64,000 bases of DNA from Gossypium raimondii (lineage: Eukaryota; Streptophyta; Magnoliopsida; Malvales; Malvaceae): assembly GCF_025698545.1 (NCBI RefSeq), contig NC_068570.1:1922001-1986000 (forward strand), in the 5' to 3' direction. Positions 12,386 through 23,848 of this stretch are shown here, piece after piece. Within the stretch, counting starts at the first letter, position 1. Every line of letters starts with the position of its first letter. The position numbers were made by a program, and so were the translations under genes. The notes under the pieces are model-generated. The model was not told the origin of the DNA. It ran no database searches and was given only the letters and a program-made list of their open reading frames with translations.

Positions 12386-13273
12386 GTACATTAATTGACA
12401 TATTACAATTCAGTACACTTCGTGTGTACTACTCGTCTATTGAACGATATTCTAAATGGTTCAATGGGCAAAGTTCTGTTACGAGATTATATAAGTTTGA
12501 TATGAACTATTACTGATATTTACATGAAATACTGGAAACGTCAGTACTTGATGAATTCATCTGTGTGTGTTGGATCTTATATGTGATTTTCTTGGCTAAT
12601 ATGTTGGTGATCATGTGTTTAGGCTTTTGGCCAAATTGGTTGAGATATGCAATGTTTACTTACTTATTTCATGGATATATGGTAAGTTAAATTTTGTGTT
12701 ATACGAACTTACTAAGCTTAAATGCTTACTCTGTGTTATTTTTTTCGTGTTTTATAGTAATTTGGAAGCTCATTTAGTTTGGAAGCTTGTTGGAGCTATA
12801 TCACACTATCCATCGGCTCTTTTGGTACTTTCGATTATTTAAGTTAGGTTATAATATCATGTATAGGTTAATTTGGCCAATGTTGGCATATAATTGTTTT
12901 GTTGAGATTAGCCACTTATATGACTTGTGTTTGGTATATTTTGAAGTACATATATATGTGGCCTTACCATATTTGATGTATATTAAATATGATAAAATGA
13001 TGAAAAGTAAAATGTGGTTTGAATATGCATATATGTATTTGGTCATTTAGGTAAGTTTGGATACTTGGTTGACATGTTTTTAAGTTTTCATTTGAGGTGC
13101 CTAAGGGCATATTGGTTGTATGTGGTGATATTTATTGTTTAAGACTTGATTTCTTGTTTTGAATGCCTTGTTATGGCTTGTTGATGTGCAAAAATGTTGA
13201 GTTAGTTTGGTGTCAAATTGGGTGAGAAAGTAGTTTGAAAAATGACCTATTTTAAATCGCGCAAGTCAATATG

Positions 13274-13445
13274 CTCACACAGCCTAGTACACGGGCGTTT
13301 GGCTTGGCCGTGTGGCTCACGTCAGGAGTTACACAGGCTGGGACACGACTGTGTGTCCCTATTTCGAATGTCCACACAGTTTAAGACACGGGCGTGTCTC
13401 TTGGCCGTGTGATTCACACGGCCTGGCTACACAGTCATGTGACCT
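13274..13445. repeat. Cluster of CACACGG/CCGTGTG inverted motifs
   Basis: Short alternating blocks such as ACACGGGCG, GGCCGTGTG, CACACGGCC and GACTGTGTG recur here. Similar blocks at 11020-11085 and 13692-13840 belong to the host element on both sides of the nested LTR. Pairs of these blocks are inverted repeats that could form hairpins in single strands. Confidence 0.7.
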
Positions 13446-15645
13446 CTACAGCTTTGAAAAATTTTAATGTTTTCTAAAAAATTCTTTGATTTGAGTACCT
13501 GATTTAGTCTCGACTTATTTTTAATGCGTATTTTGGGCCCCGAGGGCTCGTATAAGGGACAATATGTTTAATTTCGATTGGTTTCTGACATGAATGTTAT
13601 ATGATATGAAATGTCTATTTAATTGATCTGTAAACTCTGATAATGCTCCGTAACCTTGTTCCGGCGATGGATATGGGTTAGGGGTGTTATAGCCACACGA
13701 CCTAGGGTAGGTTACACGACCTGACACACAACCATGTGACCATTGTTGGGAAAAAATATCATTTTGTACATGGTCACAGCGATTTACATGACCATGTACC
13801 TTAGTAACAAGTTTATACCTCCTCACACGACCGTGTGACCCCTATTTCACTATTTTTTTCTGTTTTATAATATACTTTGATTTAGTCCCTGTGGGATTCC
13901 CTATATGTTAGAGCCCCTTGTATGTATGATTGAGATTTCATTAATTGGTTGTATGATTGTGATTGATATGAAATTGCTTTTACGTAAGCATGTTTTGATT
14001 GCTACTATTAATATTGTTTTCATGAAAATCATGTCTTTGAAATTGCTAAATCGAAGCATGTTGACTATGCAATTGATATTGTTACTATTATTGTATTAAC
14101 TAGCATGTTGTGCTAAATGATTGATATGATACTGTTACTGTTACCATATTGTTTAGCCTGATATGCTACATGAGTGGTATGCCATTATGCACTACGTGAG
14201 TTAAGGTTTGTGGGATGACGGTGGAGTTTCGTGAAGTATCGAAGGCAGTTAAAGTTCGCATTATTGTTGTCAATGCATTGTACCAAAGTACTGAGGAGAC
14301 TGGACAATTTATTCGCATTATTGGCAGCTTTTATTTGCAAAAATCGTTGTGTGTTCACAACTATTGGTAGTGTATTATCCTACTTTACTGGTGGCTTGAC
14401 CACAACATTGGTAGCAATGTTTGCACTTATACTGGCAGTTTATCTGTATTATTATTACTAGTGGTATATCCACATCAAGCGTTAGCTCGCATTGTTTGGA
14501 GTTTATGAGTTCTGGGGAACTCGTGGTGTGTAACGGATAAATGGGTAGGATTATTTCACCAATTCATTGAGCATGCCATATACAAATATTGTTGTGCCTT
14601 GATAAACTATATGAGTTGTATACAACGCCTTTTGTTATTTTGACTGTTTGTACATCTACTTTGTTTAGACTCATACTGAGCTTTCCTAAGCTCACCCTTT
14701 TAGTTTCCTACTTCTCAAGAAATACTCAAAACTAGGATCGAACTTGGCATGCGGACGATTCTCAAACATCGGACTATTTTTAAAATAAATAATTTCTCTT
14801 TATAAGTTTTCTACTAGTTTTTGGATTGTAATTTATTAGACTGGACTCTGGCTTGGTGATTTTGTTTTGGGGGAGTATTTTATCCATGCATCATATATTT
14901 GAATAGTTCTGACATAAAAATCGGTAAATGCATGCTATTTGGACTAAGTAAGATCTAAAATGGTTTATTTATACTGTAATATGTGTGTTCATGGTTTTAC
15001 GAAAAGAGTCGTTGACGATATGATTTTGCAAAGACATTTACTTTTATTAAAATAATAAATTCTAAAGATGGAATGATCTATAAAATGAACGTTTTAGCCT
15101 AACCTAATAAACAACTGTGTTTTCCAAAGGTTAGATGAGTTAGGAGTTTTCTTCAAAAAGCGTTTAGAGTTTGTTAGCCATTCCGGTGGCTAATGTAGCC
15201 TTCATGATTCGATCATAACGTTTAGGCCAGGTTGGAGAGGTTACAACTGGTCTCGAGACCTTGTTTGGAGACATAAATGACCTTGTCTCAAGACACGACA
15301 TGTAGCATCTCGAGACATGTTAAAATTGAAGCTAAAAATCCCAAAGTTATTTATGACTTGTTTTAAGACATGGAGACCTCTGTCTCGAAACATGAAGACG
15401 CCTTTTTGGAGACATAAATTTGAAATTTGACATTTGAGTTTAGATTTGAGTCCTAACTTTGAAATTAACCTATATAATCCCCGTAAAGTGATGAAATGAA
15501 ATCAATGTGTATAAATGCATACATATGAATTATTTTGATGATTGAATTAAATGTATTTGTGTTATAATAGCTTGATTTGCTTTGGCGACATAATGTGACA
15601 CCACACTCTTGGGTCTAACGATCGAGTAGGGTATGGGGTGTTACA

Positions 15646-18336
15646 TATTTACTTAAAAGAGAAATACATAACTAGCCAAAATTTTCAAACTTTTCACAAT
15701 ATGGTTCAAGCACAATTTCATATTGAAAATTTCAATTTTAACATTGTTCCAATGTTCTTGTTCACATTCATTCTTAACATTGTTCCAAACTTTATCCTTA
15801 AGCCATAAAAAAAAATCTTCTTTGGATATTCTATAACCAAAAAAGGCATCAAAGCTTTTCTCATAAAACAAAATAGTTTTTGTTACTAGTGGTGTCACTT
15901 TTCTTAAAGAAATGTCATATTATGACCACACTTCTCTTCAGGGAAGAGTAGTAACAAAGAAGCTCATTTGTGGGAGTGAGACACTATTATTGAAGGAATG
16001 TCGCCACAGTGACCATTCATAGTTGAGGTTCCAACTTTAGTCGCAATACCACAACCATTGCAAACAACTTTGGTCCCAACACTACAATTGTTTATCTCAT
16101 CTCGTGCATCTCAAAAATATGTAAACTTGAAGACCAAGACTTATTCGCAAGTGTACGAAATCAAGTAATAGTATACTTTATTAGAAAAAATAATTTTCGG
16201 AATTCTTTCAAAGATCATACCCTTGGGAAGAATTATTTGTTAAATCCTTTGGTAATTTGAAGACTTTGACACTAGTAAAACAAAGTACCAACCTAGTAGA
16301 ATTGAGAGCTATCTATGCTATAAAAAAAAAAAACATTGTCATGAAATCAAACCTAAACACTTAGATAACTCTAATGCTAATAATCAAACTCTCAACTAAC
16401 AATTTCACTAACAAGCTTTAATAATGATTGATTGATCGGTTTAATAACTATGAAACAAAATACTAAATTGATTCGATTTATGGTTACTAACACTAGGTCC
16501 TTTTGATCACTCAACTCACCTTGAATCTTAAAGTTTGTCACTAAATCACATCTTTCCCTATTAATTCAACATATACCAAGTCTCTCAACTTAAAGGACAC
16601 TCGACAAGGTTAAATTGGTCTATTTTTTACTAAGGTCAGTCTTTGTTTTTCTTAGTCTAAATGCGTACCTTAAGTTAAATTATGTTAATAAATTCAATGG
16701 TCGTTAATATTTTTTAATAAGGATATGGGATGAGATTGCTTGGGATTGAAGCTAGACTCTCATGCCTCACAGCCTAATACTCTTGCCACCAAATTAAGAG
16801 GTTACCGACAGATTGTTAAAATATTAATCTACAAATAGGAAATTATATAAAATTACTTTAATTTTATATAAATGATAAAATATAATATTTTAAAAAATAA
16901 CATAAGGACCAATTTGAAAACAAATATCTATAATATTGACGCAATAATCAATCTTTTCTCATAACAATGATGGACTTAAATCCTTATAATTTTGCTCACA
17001 TTAGGAGTTGCATATTTCAACACCAATTATAAATTCATAAATATCTCACAAACTATGGTCAATATCTTATATTATGAAAAATATTTACATTTTAATATAC
17101 TATTTTTACCAAATTATTGGAAAGATAACATTAATTAAATTACTACATTTCTTAATATTATCATAACCCAGACCGTTAGACTTAAAAATCATAATAATAC
17201 CCTCACAATTTTACTAATGTCTTAATCATTGATTTAAATATATATTAAAAACTCTTTATTGGCCTGATAGTTAGGATGTTCACCGTCTCAAGTGAGTGTG
17301 ATTCGAGTTTAAAATTCAATTAGGGCAATGTCCTCTTCTTATATAATTCACCAAAAAATCATTTAACACAAATCTTTAGCTTTTTGTCAATCTTTAGTAG
17401 TTTCGACTCGATCCAATTTGTTTATTAAAAAGAATAAGTTTAAATAAATTCTTTTATTTTTAAATAGAAAAGCTGACTATTTGAGCATGAATTTATTTTA
17501 ACTTTGACTCTAAAAAATTTTTAATTTTATTTTGACCCCTCCCCAAATAAATTTCCTAATTTCGCTATGGGTATTTTTTTTTTTTATAATTGTAGTGTCT
17601 TTATTTGTTGTACAAATTGAAACTAGTCCTTCAAGTGAGGTGTGGATATAAGTAAAAACCTTTTAATAATGAGAATTTCAGAATTAGAGGGAGCAAAGTC
17701 ATCTCAATTCTTAATGAAAGTCAAGCACATGTAAAAGTGAAAGGTAAAAAGCAATTTTCATGGTTAGGAGTAAACCACGACTTTGATTTATTTATTTTTA
17801 TTTGGATTTCGTGTAATGGATGGAACTTTGTTTTGTTGCCAAGATTCGGAGCATGATATTTTGAGAAATCCCCCATGAAAATGATGTTTTTGTCTCTCAC
17901 TACCATTACCTTATACCCGACCGGATCTTCATCCGGTCCAAATATACTCTTATGGTTTTCAATCTCCAAATGTAGAACAAGTCATGGCTTGGCGCTTCAT
18001 CTCATTACAGATTTTGACTAATTTATATGTTATTGTATAAAAAGAAAAGGAGCTACCAACTTGTCATATATAGAAGTGTCGTTGTCCGAAAACAAACAAA
18101 GATTGTGGTTGCTTTGCAATTTGATGCTGACTCCATGTATTGGGCTATAATGGACCTTGGGTCGATGATGGTTGATTACCATTCCGACTATGAAAACCTG
18201 ACTACAACCCCTGCCCTAGCCAATGAAAGTTCACTCATATTTGGGCTATATAATGGGGCCGAACTTCGACAAAGTTAATAAGGATTTTCCTAGTGAATTA
18301 AAGTTGTTTTAGTTTCACATTGTTTAAAGTTTGGAT
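15646..18336. other. Intergenic, repeat debris, no gene supported
   Basis: The interval is AT-rich. At 16130-16560 there is text beginning 'ttattcgcaagtgtacgaa', a phrase common in decayed plant retroelements, but I cannot define ends. An 82-codon frame on the minus strand at 17721-17969 starts MEIENHKSIFGPDEDPVG. I recognise no family in it and see no upstream promoter signal, so I do not call it a gene. Confidence 0.45.
17256..17350 (+). mobile_element. SINE-like copy, family 2
   Basis: A tRNA-like head is visible: TGATAGTTAGGATGTTCACC (A-box region), then CCGTCTCAAGTGAGTGTG and GATTCGAGTTT (B-box region). A second copy in the other orientation is at 51950-52025 with matching GATGTTTACCGTCTTAGG. 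Pol III promoter spacing fits a tRNA-derived SINE. Ends are approximate. Confidence 0.5.
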
Positions 18337-18654
18337 TGTCGATACCATTTTTAAATTAGAAAAAAGGGGATCGACTTTGAAAATGAAAAGGGGAGTCGCC
18401 ACCGATCTTTTATTGAGGTGTGACCGGTTCACCATTAAAATGATTTTGGTCTGCGAAATTTGAGAAAACAAGTTCGGGAGTCGGTTACGCACGAGGAAAT
18501 GTTAGCACCCTCGTAACACCCAAAATTGGTACCAAATTGATTGTTCAAGGTCTTATTATCCAAATTTTGAAAAGATTTTAAAATATGATTCTTTGAAGTT
18601 TAAATTTGAATAAACCAAATAAGACGCACTCATTTTGAAGAAATAAATTACCAC

Positions 18655-18985
18655 ACTCAGTGAGTTAGAGTGCAACAATTCAATCATCAAAATTAAGTAT
18701 GTCTTTTTAATTTTTTAAATTTTAAAATTCATGTGTTTGGTCATTTGGGTCAATCGAGAAATCAAAATCCAGTAAGTTAGGGTTCAATTTCTCAAAATTC
18801 CTAAACACCAAATATTACCTTTATTGTAAAATCAAGACAACAAAATGTCATATCCAGTAAGTTAGGATCCGACATCTCGAAATCTACAAAGTTTTATTTT
18901 GAAATTATAAGGTTTTAACAAAATAAGCACTCGGCTATTTAAATTCACTGAGAAGAATTGAAGCCCTGTAAGTTAGGGCACAATT
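18655..18985 (+). repeat. Degenerate tandem array with alternating unit types
   Basis: The core (C/T)C(A/T)GTAAGTTAGG recurs at about 18655, 18767, 18851 and 18963. Units 1 and 3 continue into GCAACA/CCGACAT. Units 2 and 4 continue into TTCAATTTCTC/CACAATTTTCTC. Spacing is 84-112 bases. The LTR at 38076 has the same four units in the same order. Confidence 0.65.
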
Positions 18986-19867
18986 TTCTCGTGAATTATG
19001 AATATTGAGTATTGTAATATCTAGAAAAAGATTTCGAAACTTAAACCATATTAAATGCAAATTTTTTTTAACGAATGAAACACAGTGGAATAATATACAA
19101 TACTAAGCGATAATTTGTAACCAAAATGCATTCTAATGAACTACGAATAATTAGCAAATACAAACAAGCAATACAATACACCTAAGAGCAATTCTCACAT
19201 CATATATTATGTTAACATTTAAAAGCTAATGAATCTAAAGTCAATCAAAACACCAAATAAATTAACACACATGCAAATTTACAAGATTTTAAAATAACTT
19301 AAGATGTATGAAAGAAAGGAAATTATAATTCAAATAAATTTAAAATAAATAACATATACATATATAAGAATTTGAAATAAATCAAAATTATAGTTAAAAA
19401 TAAATATCAAATGAAATAATAGTATCCAAATAAATTTAAAAATAAATATTATAATTAAAGAAAATAACATATATTTATTAATTTAAATAAATAATACTTG
19501 TAGAAATAAAAAAATTCAAAATGGATAGTAACATATAATAATACATAAAAATGAAATAATTAAGTGAAATATAACAAAGTAGTTTTAAAATGAAATAAAT
19601 TACGTATGTATTAAAATAAGTGGAAAAATATAATAATATGAGATCAATAATATACATTTATATATAAAATAAACATAATTTGATATAAATTATATATACA
19701 TATGTATATAAAATAGTATTATATTATATAAAACAAATTAAGCAGTACTAATGATGATACATTGATTTTTTAAAAAATAATATATATAATTTTAGAAGAA
19801 ACTTAAAACTAATAATGTATAGAATGAAATACTGTAAAAAGAAGAAAAGTAAATATATAAACAAACC

Positions 19868-19912
<45 letters not shown>
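19868..19912. repeat. AAT microsatellite
   Basis: About 14-15 uninterrupted AAT units within the solo LTR, in a region almost devoid of G and C. Confidence 0.92.
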
Positions 19913-19916
<4 letters not shown>

Positions 19917-20284
19917 GTTAAAAATGAAATTGGAATTTAAATAAATTAAAAATAAAACACTGCAAGTATAAATAAAAGGGAATATAAAGATAAACCAAAT
20001 TGGTAATCGACTTAAAAAAAGGAGGGACTAAAAAAGTAATTAAACGCATGACCTGGGCATTCAATCCTAACAATGAAAACAATACCGCATAACTGTGGAT
20101 CAAATTGAAAACAAAATAAAATATGCAATTCAAATTAAAAAATTGAAGAAAATCAAATCAAAACACCACAAAACAAGAGGGACTCGTCATGCAAATTGAC
20201 CAATGAACAGAAGCATGTGGATCCTGCTCCGGGTCGGGTCACCAGGCGGGTCTGAGCTTCCAAACGGCGTCGTTTTTCAATGCA

Positions 20285-20450
20285 TATATAACCTAAAACT
20301 AATGCATTAAGCCATTTTGATAGATTTGCTAAACCTAAACAACCCTCCTCTGTGCGCCACTCTGCGTTCTGAGAGCATTAGAATGGTCTTCGATCTCAGC
20401 CCCTTCTCCGATGATGACGGAGAGAACCAGGATCGCGCCATCAGGTAACT
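20285..20450 (+). promoter_or_regulatory. Candidate LTR promoter and leader exon
   Basis: TATATAA at 20285-20291 is followed at about 100 bases by an ATG (20383) opening a short frame, MVFDLSPFSDDDGENQDRAI, which runs to AG|GTAACT at 20444/20445, a good splice donor. Read through unspliced, it stops at once (TAA). Base use here is much richer in G and C than in the flanks. It may be the transcription start region of the retroelement or a captured host exon. A candidate acceptor (TGTGCAG) occurs at 20798, but no coding continuation is convincing. Confidence 0.35.
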
Positions 20451-21139
20451 CCTTTCTCTAATTTTACTTTCTCTTTTATTTTACACTAGCTATAAACAAA
20501 AGAATAAAAGGAAAATAGAAAGAAAAAAAAACTAAGAGAAACTTAAAAAAAAAAACTTTGCGAAACTTAGTTTTCTTTGAATCTTTTTTCCTTGTTTCTG
20601 TATTCAATCTGTGTAAAAAAGGAAGAAGAGGCCCCTGTTACAGAAAATGAATCGGCTTTTTATAGCCAAAGCCAAAAGAAAAGAAAAATACATAATAAAA
20701 AAACAAAAATCCCTTCTCCTCTCTGTTCTTTTTTTTCTTTTTGCTCTTTTTTTTTGTTTTCTTTTTGTTGTTGGTTGTTTGTTTGTTTGCTGTGCAGGTA
20801 CGGCGTACGGAGGCCAGCTAGAGGCGCGTGGAGGCACTGCATGCGTGGAGAGTGGCTCGGCACGCGCAGAGGATGGCCTTGGTGGCTGCGGCGCTGGAAG
20901 CTGTTGCTGCTAGGGTTTCTTTGAAACTGTTTTGGGCTTGTATTGGGCTAACGGTTTGGGTAGTTTAGGTTAAATGATTTGGGGTTATTGGGCTAGGCTA
21001 GTGAGTTAAAACGATTTGGGCCACGTTGGGCCCATGTATTTGGACTGTGGACTTTTAGATTTTGGTTTGGTTTATTTTATTTTTTTATATTTTTGTTTAT
21101 TTATTTCTTATTTGGGCCTGGCAATATTGGGCCATTACA

Positions 21140-22860
21140 TGGATGGTTGGATTTTGAGGCATATTGATTTCTTTGTGTAGGGTGATTTCAGATTCAAATC
21201 ATTTTGAGTTTTACTCCTTATAGATACATGTCTTATTTGTTTGGGTCATGTTGAGTTTATGCTGTGTTAGGTTCAAATTGTTTTCAGTTTGGATTAAACA
21301 AGTCAAGGTTGTTGACTTTTTATGATCAAATAAGTTGCACTAGGTTTAGGTTCGAGGTAGTCAAGTTGGATTTTTGGATTTGGGTTAGAATTGGCAATTC
21401 TAGATACTAGTATATGTTAAATGAATTAATGTAGAGGTGTTCATGGGTCGAGCCTAGTTCGAGCAGAGCTTAAGTATGACATTAATATATTTTATGATTA
21501 CCCAAGTCCGACTTGACTTGAAATGAGTTTAAAATTTTGCCCAAGCCCGTCCATATTTGTAAATGACTAACCAAATTATTTATATTATTTATTAAAAAAT
21601 TATATATAAACAACTTGACATTTTTTAATGTTTTTTTATACAATGCCTATAACTATCCATTACCCCTCCCTAACCCTTAAACAAAAGGATAAACACGCTT
21701 CAACGCGCTCGAATCTATATTCTCTTACACTAGCAACAATATCGATGTCAATTGAATTAAGACTCAATCGACCATTTTTTAATGTTTATATGATATAGTA
21801 TTATATATTACTATACTATCAAAAACTCTTCTCTATATATGTTTTTGAAATCATGAGGGTTCGCCTTTTATAATACAGTCTTTTGGTGAGACTAGTCGAA
21901 GTCACAAATCACAAGATTCGATGGTTGTTGAAAGGATGATAGAGCAAGGGTATAACAAGTCTCAACAATTTTTTTTTCTTGGAAAAATGCATTTTAAATA
22001 TCTAATTTTAAATTTACATAATTACCCTTCTTTCAATCTTTAAGAACATAGCTGATTTGACAAAATCGTAACTATCTTCAATGCTGAATATAGCGTTGGG
22101 ATAGCTTTTATACACTGTTATAGGTACATTTTTCTTGCATTTTTTTCTTTAAACGACAGCTAGGTCAAATGAAAATTCTGTGAACTCGTTGAAAATGAAA
22201 GCAATCTTAGTTTTACATTAACCTCTCACCAACTTTTACTCCCACAGGAAGAAAAGTTATTCAAAAGTGGCTGTCGTTGGCTACTCTTTCAAAACTTATG
22301 ATTCGGATCAATTTTATATTTAAGTTAGTTCCAAGTTCTAATAGTTTGAAGTCCAGTCATTTGAATTCAATGCTTGAGGTTTTTGGATATGTAGAGTTAT
22401 CGCAGATTCGAATCATTTTTAGTTCTCATCATTGCGGGTTTGTGTTATTTCAGATTACTTATTTGGGTCATTTTATGTTCCAGTTATTTTTAATTTAGGT
22501 TGTTTTGTATTCAACTTAAACGGATTTCAAGTTGTTGACTTTTTATGACCAAATAGATAAGATCAAATTTGGGTTTAAATTGATCGAGTCGAATTTTATA
22601 GTTTAGATCAAATTTGATCATTCTAGATACTGGTATATATTTTATGTATTTAGACAAAATATACTCATAATTATGTTTAAATATATGTATTAAATCCATG
22701 AGGTGGATACAACTAGTTTAAGGGGGAAAAAACACACATGCACGAATTTGGAGTCTCAAAAACACCATGGAGATTTCATCTTCTTGAATAAATTACAAGT
22801 TTCTTTAATTTTTTTTACCCTACTTCCGAGACCACTCCGCTTTACGGCTCTCTGCCCAGG
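21140..22860. other. Intergenic with repeat fragments
   Basis: No gene is supported. At 21427 the text 'gaggtgttcatgggtcgagcc' is the end of a GGGCC-type element like those at 29513 and 51826, and about 200 bases of it remain. A SINE-like copy follows at 21639-21776. The rest is AT-rich. Two stretches, 21180-21410 and 22360-22640, resemble each other (both have 'gattcaaatcattttgagttt'-like text, 'gggtcatgttgagtttatg' and 'gttgactttttatgaccaaata'), so a segment of about 230-280 bp is duplicated. Confidence 0.5.
21639..21776 (-). mobile_element. SINE-like copy, family 1
   Basis: On the minus strand it reads GGTCGATTGAGTCTTAATTC (A-box region), then 'attgttgctagtgtaagag', GATTCGAGCGCG (B-box region), 'tttatccttttgtttaaggg' and 'ggatagttataggcattgta'. 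This order matches the copy at 27950-28100. Confidence 0.62.
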
Positions 22861-23125
22861 GATAGCACCAAGGGGGCAGGCAGGGCCCTAGCCCCACCCC
22901 TCAAATGACAAATTGTTATTTTAGTCCATTAAAATTTTTAAAAGTATAAGTTAATTTAAAAATAAAAATACACTTTGGCCCTTTGAAGGTGAATTTTTTT
23001 TAGTTTAATTCCTTTAAAATTCTAAAATAATTATCATATACAATGATAAAATTATACTTTAAGCTTTTTAAAAGTTTATAATTTAATTTTGATCCCCAAA
23101 GATAAATTTTTAGTTTCGTCTCTGC
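22861..23125. mobile_element. MITE-like repeat with GGGGC...GCCCC-type ends
   Basis: The left part has 'ggggcaggcagggccctagc' and 'cctcaaatgac', and the right part ends 'gataaatttttagtttcgtc' and 'tctgc'. A related copy at 50915-51165 ends 'aatttggattccccctgcc' and is cut there by another element. Non-coding, superfamily unknown. Confidence 0.5.
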
Positions 23126-23559
23126 ATCCATACTCTCAACCCAAAACTTATATAGATAATAATCTCGTGAAGTTGAAATGAAGATGTAGAACAGCTATCG
23201 GTATAGCAACACATTCATGTTGAATATGGAAATAAGAAAGTAAGACTTAAAAAGTAAGAAGAGCTAGCTAGCAATAGCATGCTATATATTTGACTACCAA
23301 GGCTATATTGATTCCATTCACCGCCAAACATCAATAAAAACATGATCTTATACCATATAATTTTCTTGCATGTTTTCCTTCAACAAAGGCCAGGAACAAT
23401 AGTGTTACATGCCAAATACAACCAATAAAATGTTCATTAGATAAATTAAAGATAAAAACAAAAAACAAAAACATATATTATTAATCATGCAATACTCATT
23501 CAGTAATAATAAGTTTAACATAAAATCATAAGAAATTTAAGGTTGATGAATATAAATCG

Positions 23560-23748
23560 TCAATAAATGATATTGTGACCGACCCCACTTCTACTAGGTC
23601 CAGAATAAGCTCGAACAACCTTCAATGTCTCCACTGTAGTAGGAGTAAATCGATGCTTGAGAGGCCTAGAAGCCTCCACCTCCATTATAAGTGAGAGTAT
23701 GAGAACAATAATGGCGACCACGAAAACGATACGTTGAAAATTCTTCAT
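23560..23748 (-). CDS. PIP/PIPL-type secreted peptide precursor
   Basis: A 62-codon frame from the second in-frame ATG (23748), chosen because it puts a clean signal peptide at the very start: basic MKNFQR, then a hydrophobic core (IVFVVAIIVLILSLIM), with likely cleavage after EVEA. An upstream ATG at 23769 would add seven polar residues. The mature region starts SRPL and carries the SGPSRSGVGH motif near the C-terminus, followed by only four residues. SGPSxxGxGH defines PAMP-induced peptides (PIP/PIPL), which are secreted and processed from the C-terminus. Known PIPs signal through receptor-like kinases in immunity and stress. A TATA box lies about 95 bases upstream. The NIIY tail after Gly-His is unusual beside members that end at His. 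Which member this is cannot be told from the sequence alone. Confidence 0.85.
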   Translation of the reverse strand: MKNFQRIVFVVAIIVLILSLIMEVEASRPLKHRFTPTTVETLKVVRAYSGPSRSGVGHNIIY

Positions 23749-23840
23749 CGTTTTTCTTTGATTAATCACTGCTAGCTCTTGTGGTTGCTACTGCTAAATC
23801 GGTGCTTGGGCTAGTTTGTTACAATTGCTCTCTTGGGGGG

Positions 23841-23848
23841 TATAAATA
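23841..23848 (-). promoter_or_regulatory. TATA box of the PIP-type gene
   Basis: On the minus strand CTATTTATACCCC lies about 93 bases before the chosen ATG, giving a 5' untranslated region of roughly 60 bases. It is the only good TATA match just upstream. Confidence 0.65.

Larger units (their letters stand above)
11111..13691 (+). mobile_element. Solo LTR with perfect 5-bp target-site duplication
   Basis: It starts TGTAACAGCC at 11111 and ends GGGGTGTTATA at 13691 (usual TTACA changed to TTATA). GCCAC precedes it (11106-11110) and follows it (13692-13696), so both ends are fixed. At 2581 bp it has no internal domain, primer-binding site or second LTR, as expected after LTR-LTR recombination. 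Inside are an AAG run near 11487, the 25-bp array at about 12290-12385, and CACACGG-type blocks at 13274-13445. It shares architecture with the inverse-orientation LTR at 1-2673. Confidence 0.88.
10171..15645 (+). mobile_element. Older LTR-like element hosting a nested solo LTR
   Basis: The segment can be read from TGTCACATCC at 10171 to GGGGTGTTACA at 15645, termini of the cotton Ty3/gypsy LTR type. It is split by the solo LTR at 11111-13691: the two sides join through the GCCAC duplication, and CACACG-rich text continues across the join. Flanks (ACTGG and TATTT) do not match as a target-site duplication, so these outer ends may belong to different elements or a recombinant. No gag-pol domain is visible. 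The many small open frames between 12.3 and 14.5 kb fall in this non-coding LTR material. Confidence 0.5.
18337..21139 (+). mobile_element. Solo LTR with perfect 5-bp target-site duplication (GAGTCGGTTACG family)
   Basis: It starts TGTCGATACC at 18337 and ends GGGCCATTACA at 21139. TGGAT stands directly before (18332-18336) and after (21140-21144). The 2803-bp element carries the family signature GGGAGTCGGTTACGCACGAGG and GTTAGCACCCTCGTAAC at 18475-18520, the four-unit array at 18655-18985, an AAT microsatellite, a TATA-like TATATAA at 20285 and a GC-richer block at 20200-20450 and 20795-20920. No pol domains are present. It is the longer relative of the LTR at 38076-40009 and differs mainly by extra sequence in the 3' half. 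Confidence 0.9.

Noticed and set aside
12325..14461. Several open frames of 60-100 codons on both strands
   Set aside because: They lie inside solo or host LTR sequence, overlap one another, and show no domain, signal peptide or codon bias.
17721..17969. 82-codon minus-strand frame
   Set aside because: No family recognised and no promoter or splice partner. Kept only as a note in the intergenic entry.
20577..20924. Overlapping 67-115-codon frames on both strands
   Set aside because: They arise from low-complexity T-rich and G-rich sequence inside a solo LTR. The basic stretches are translations of poly-A/T runs.
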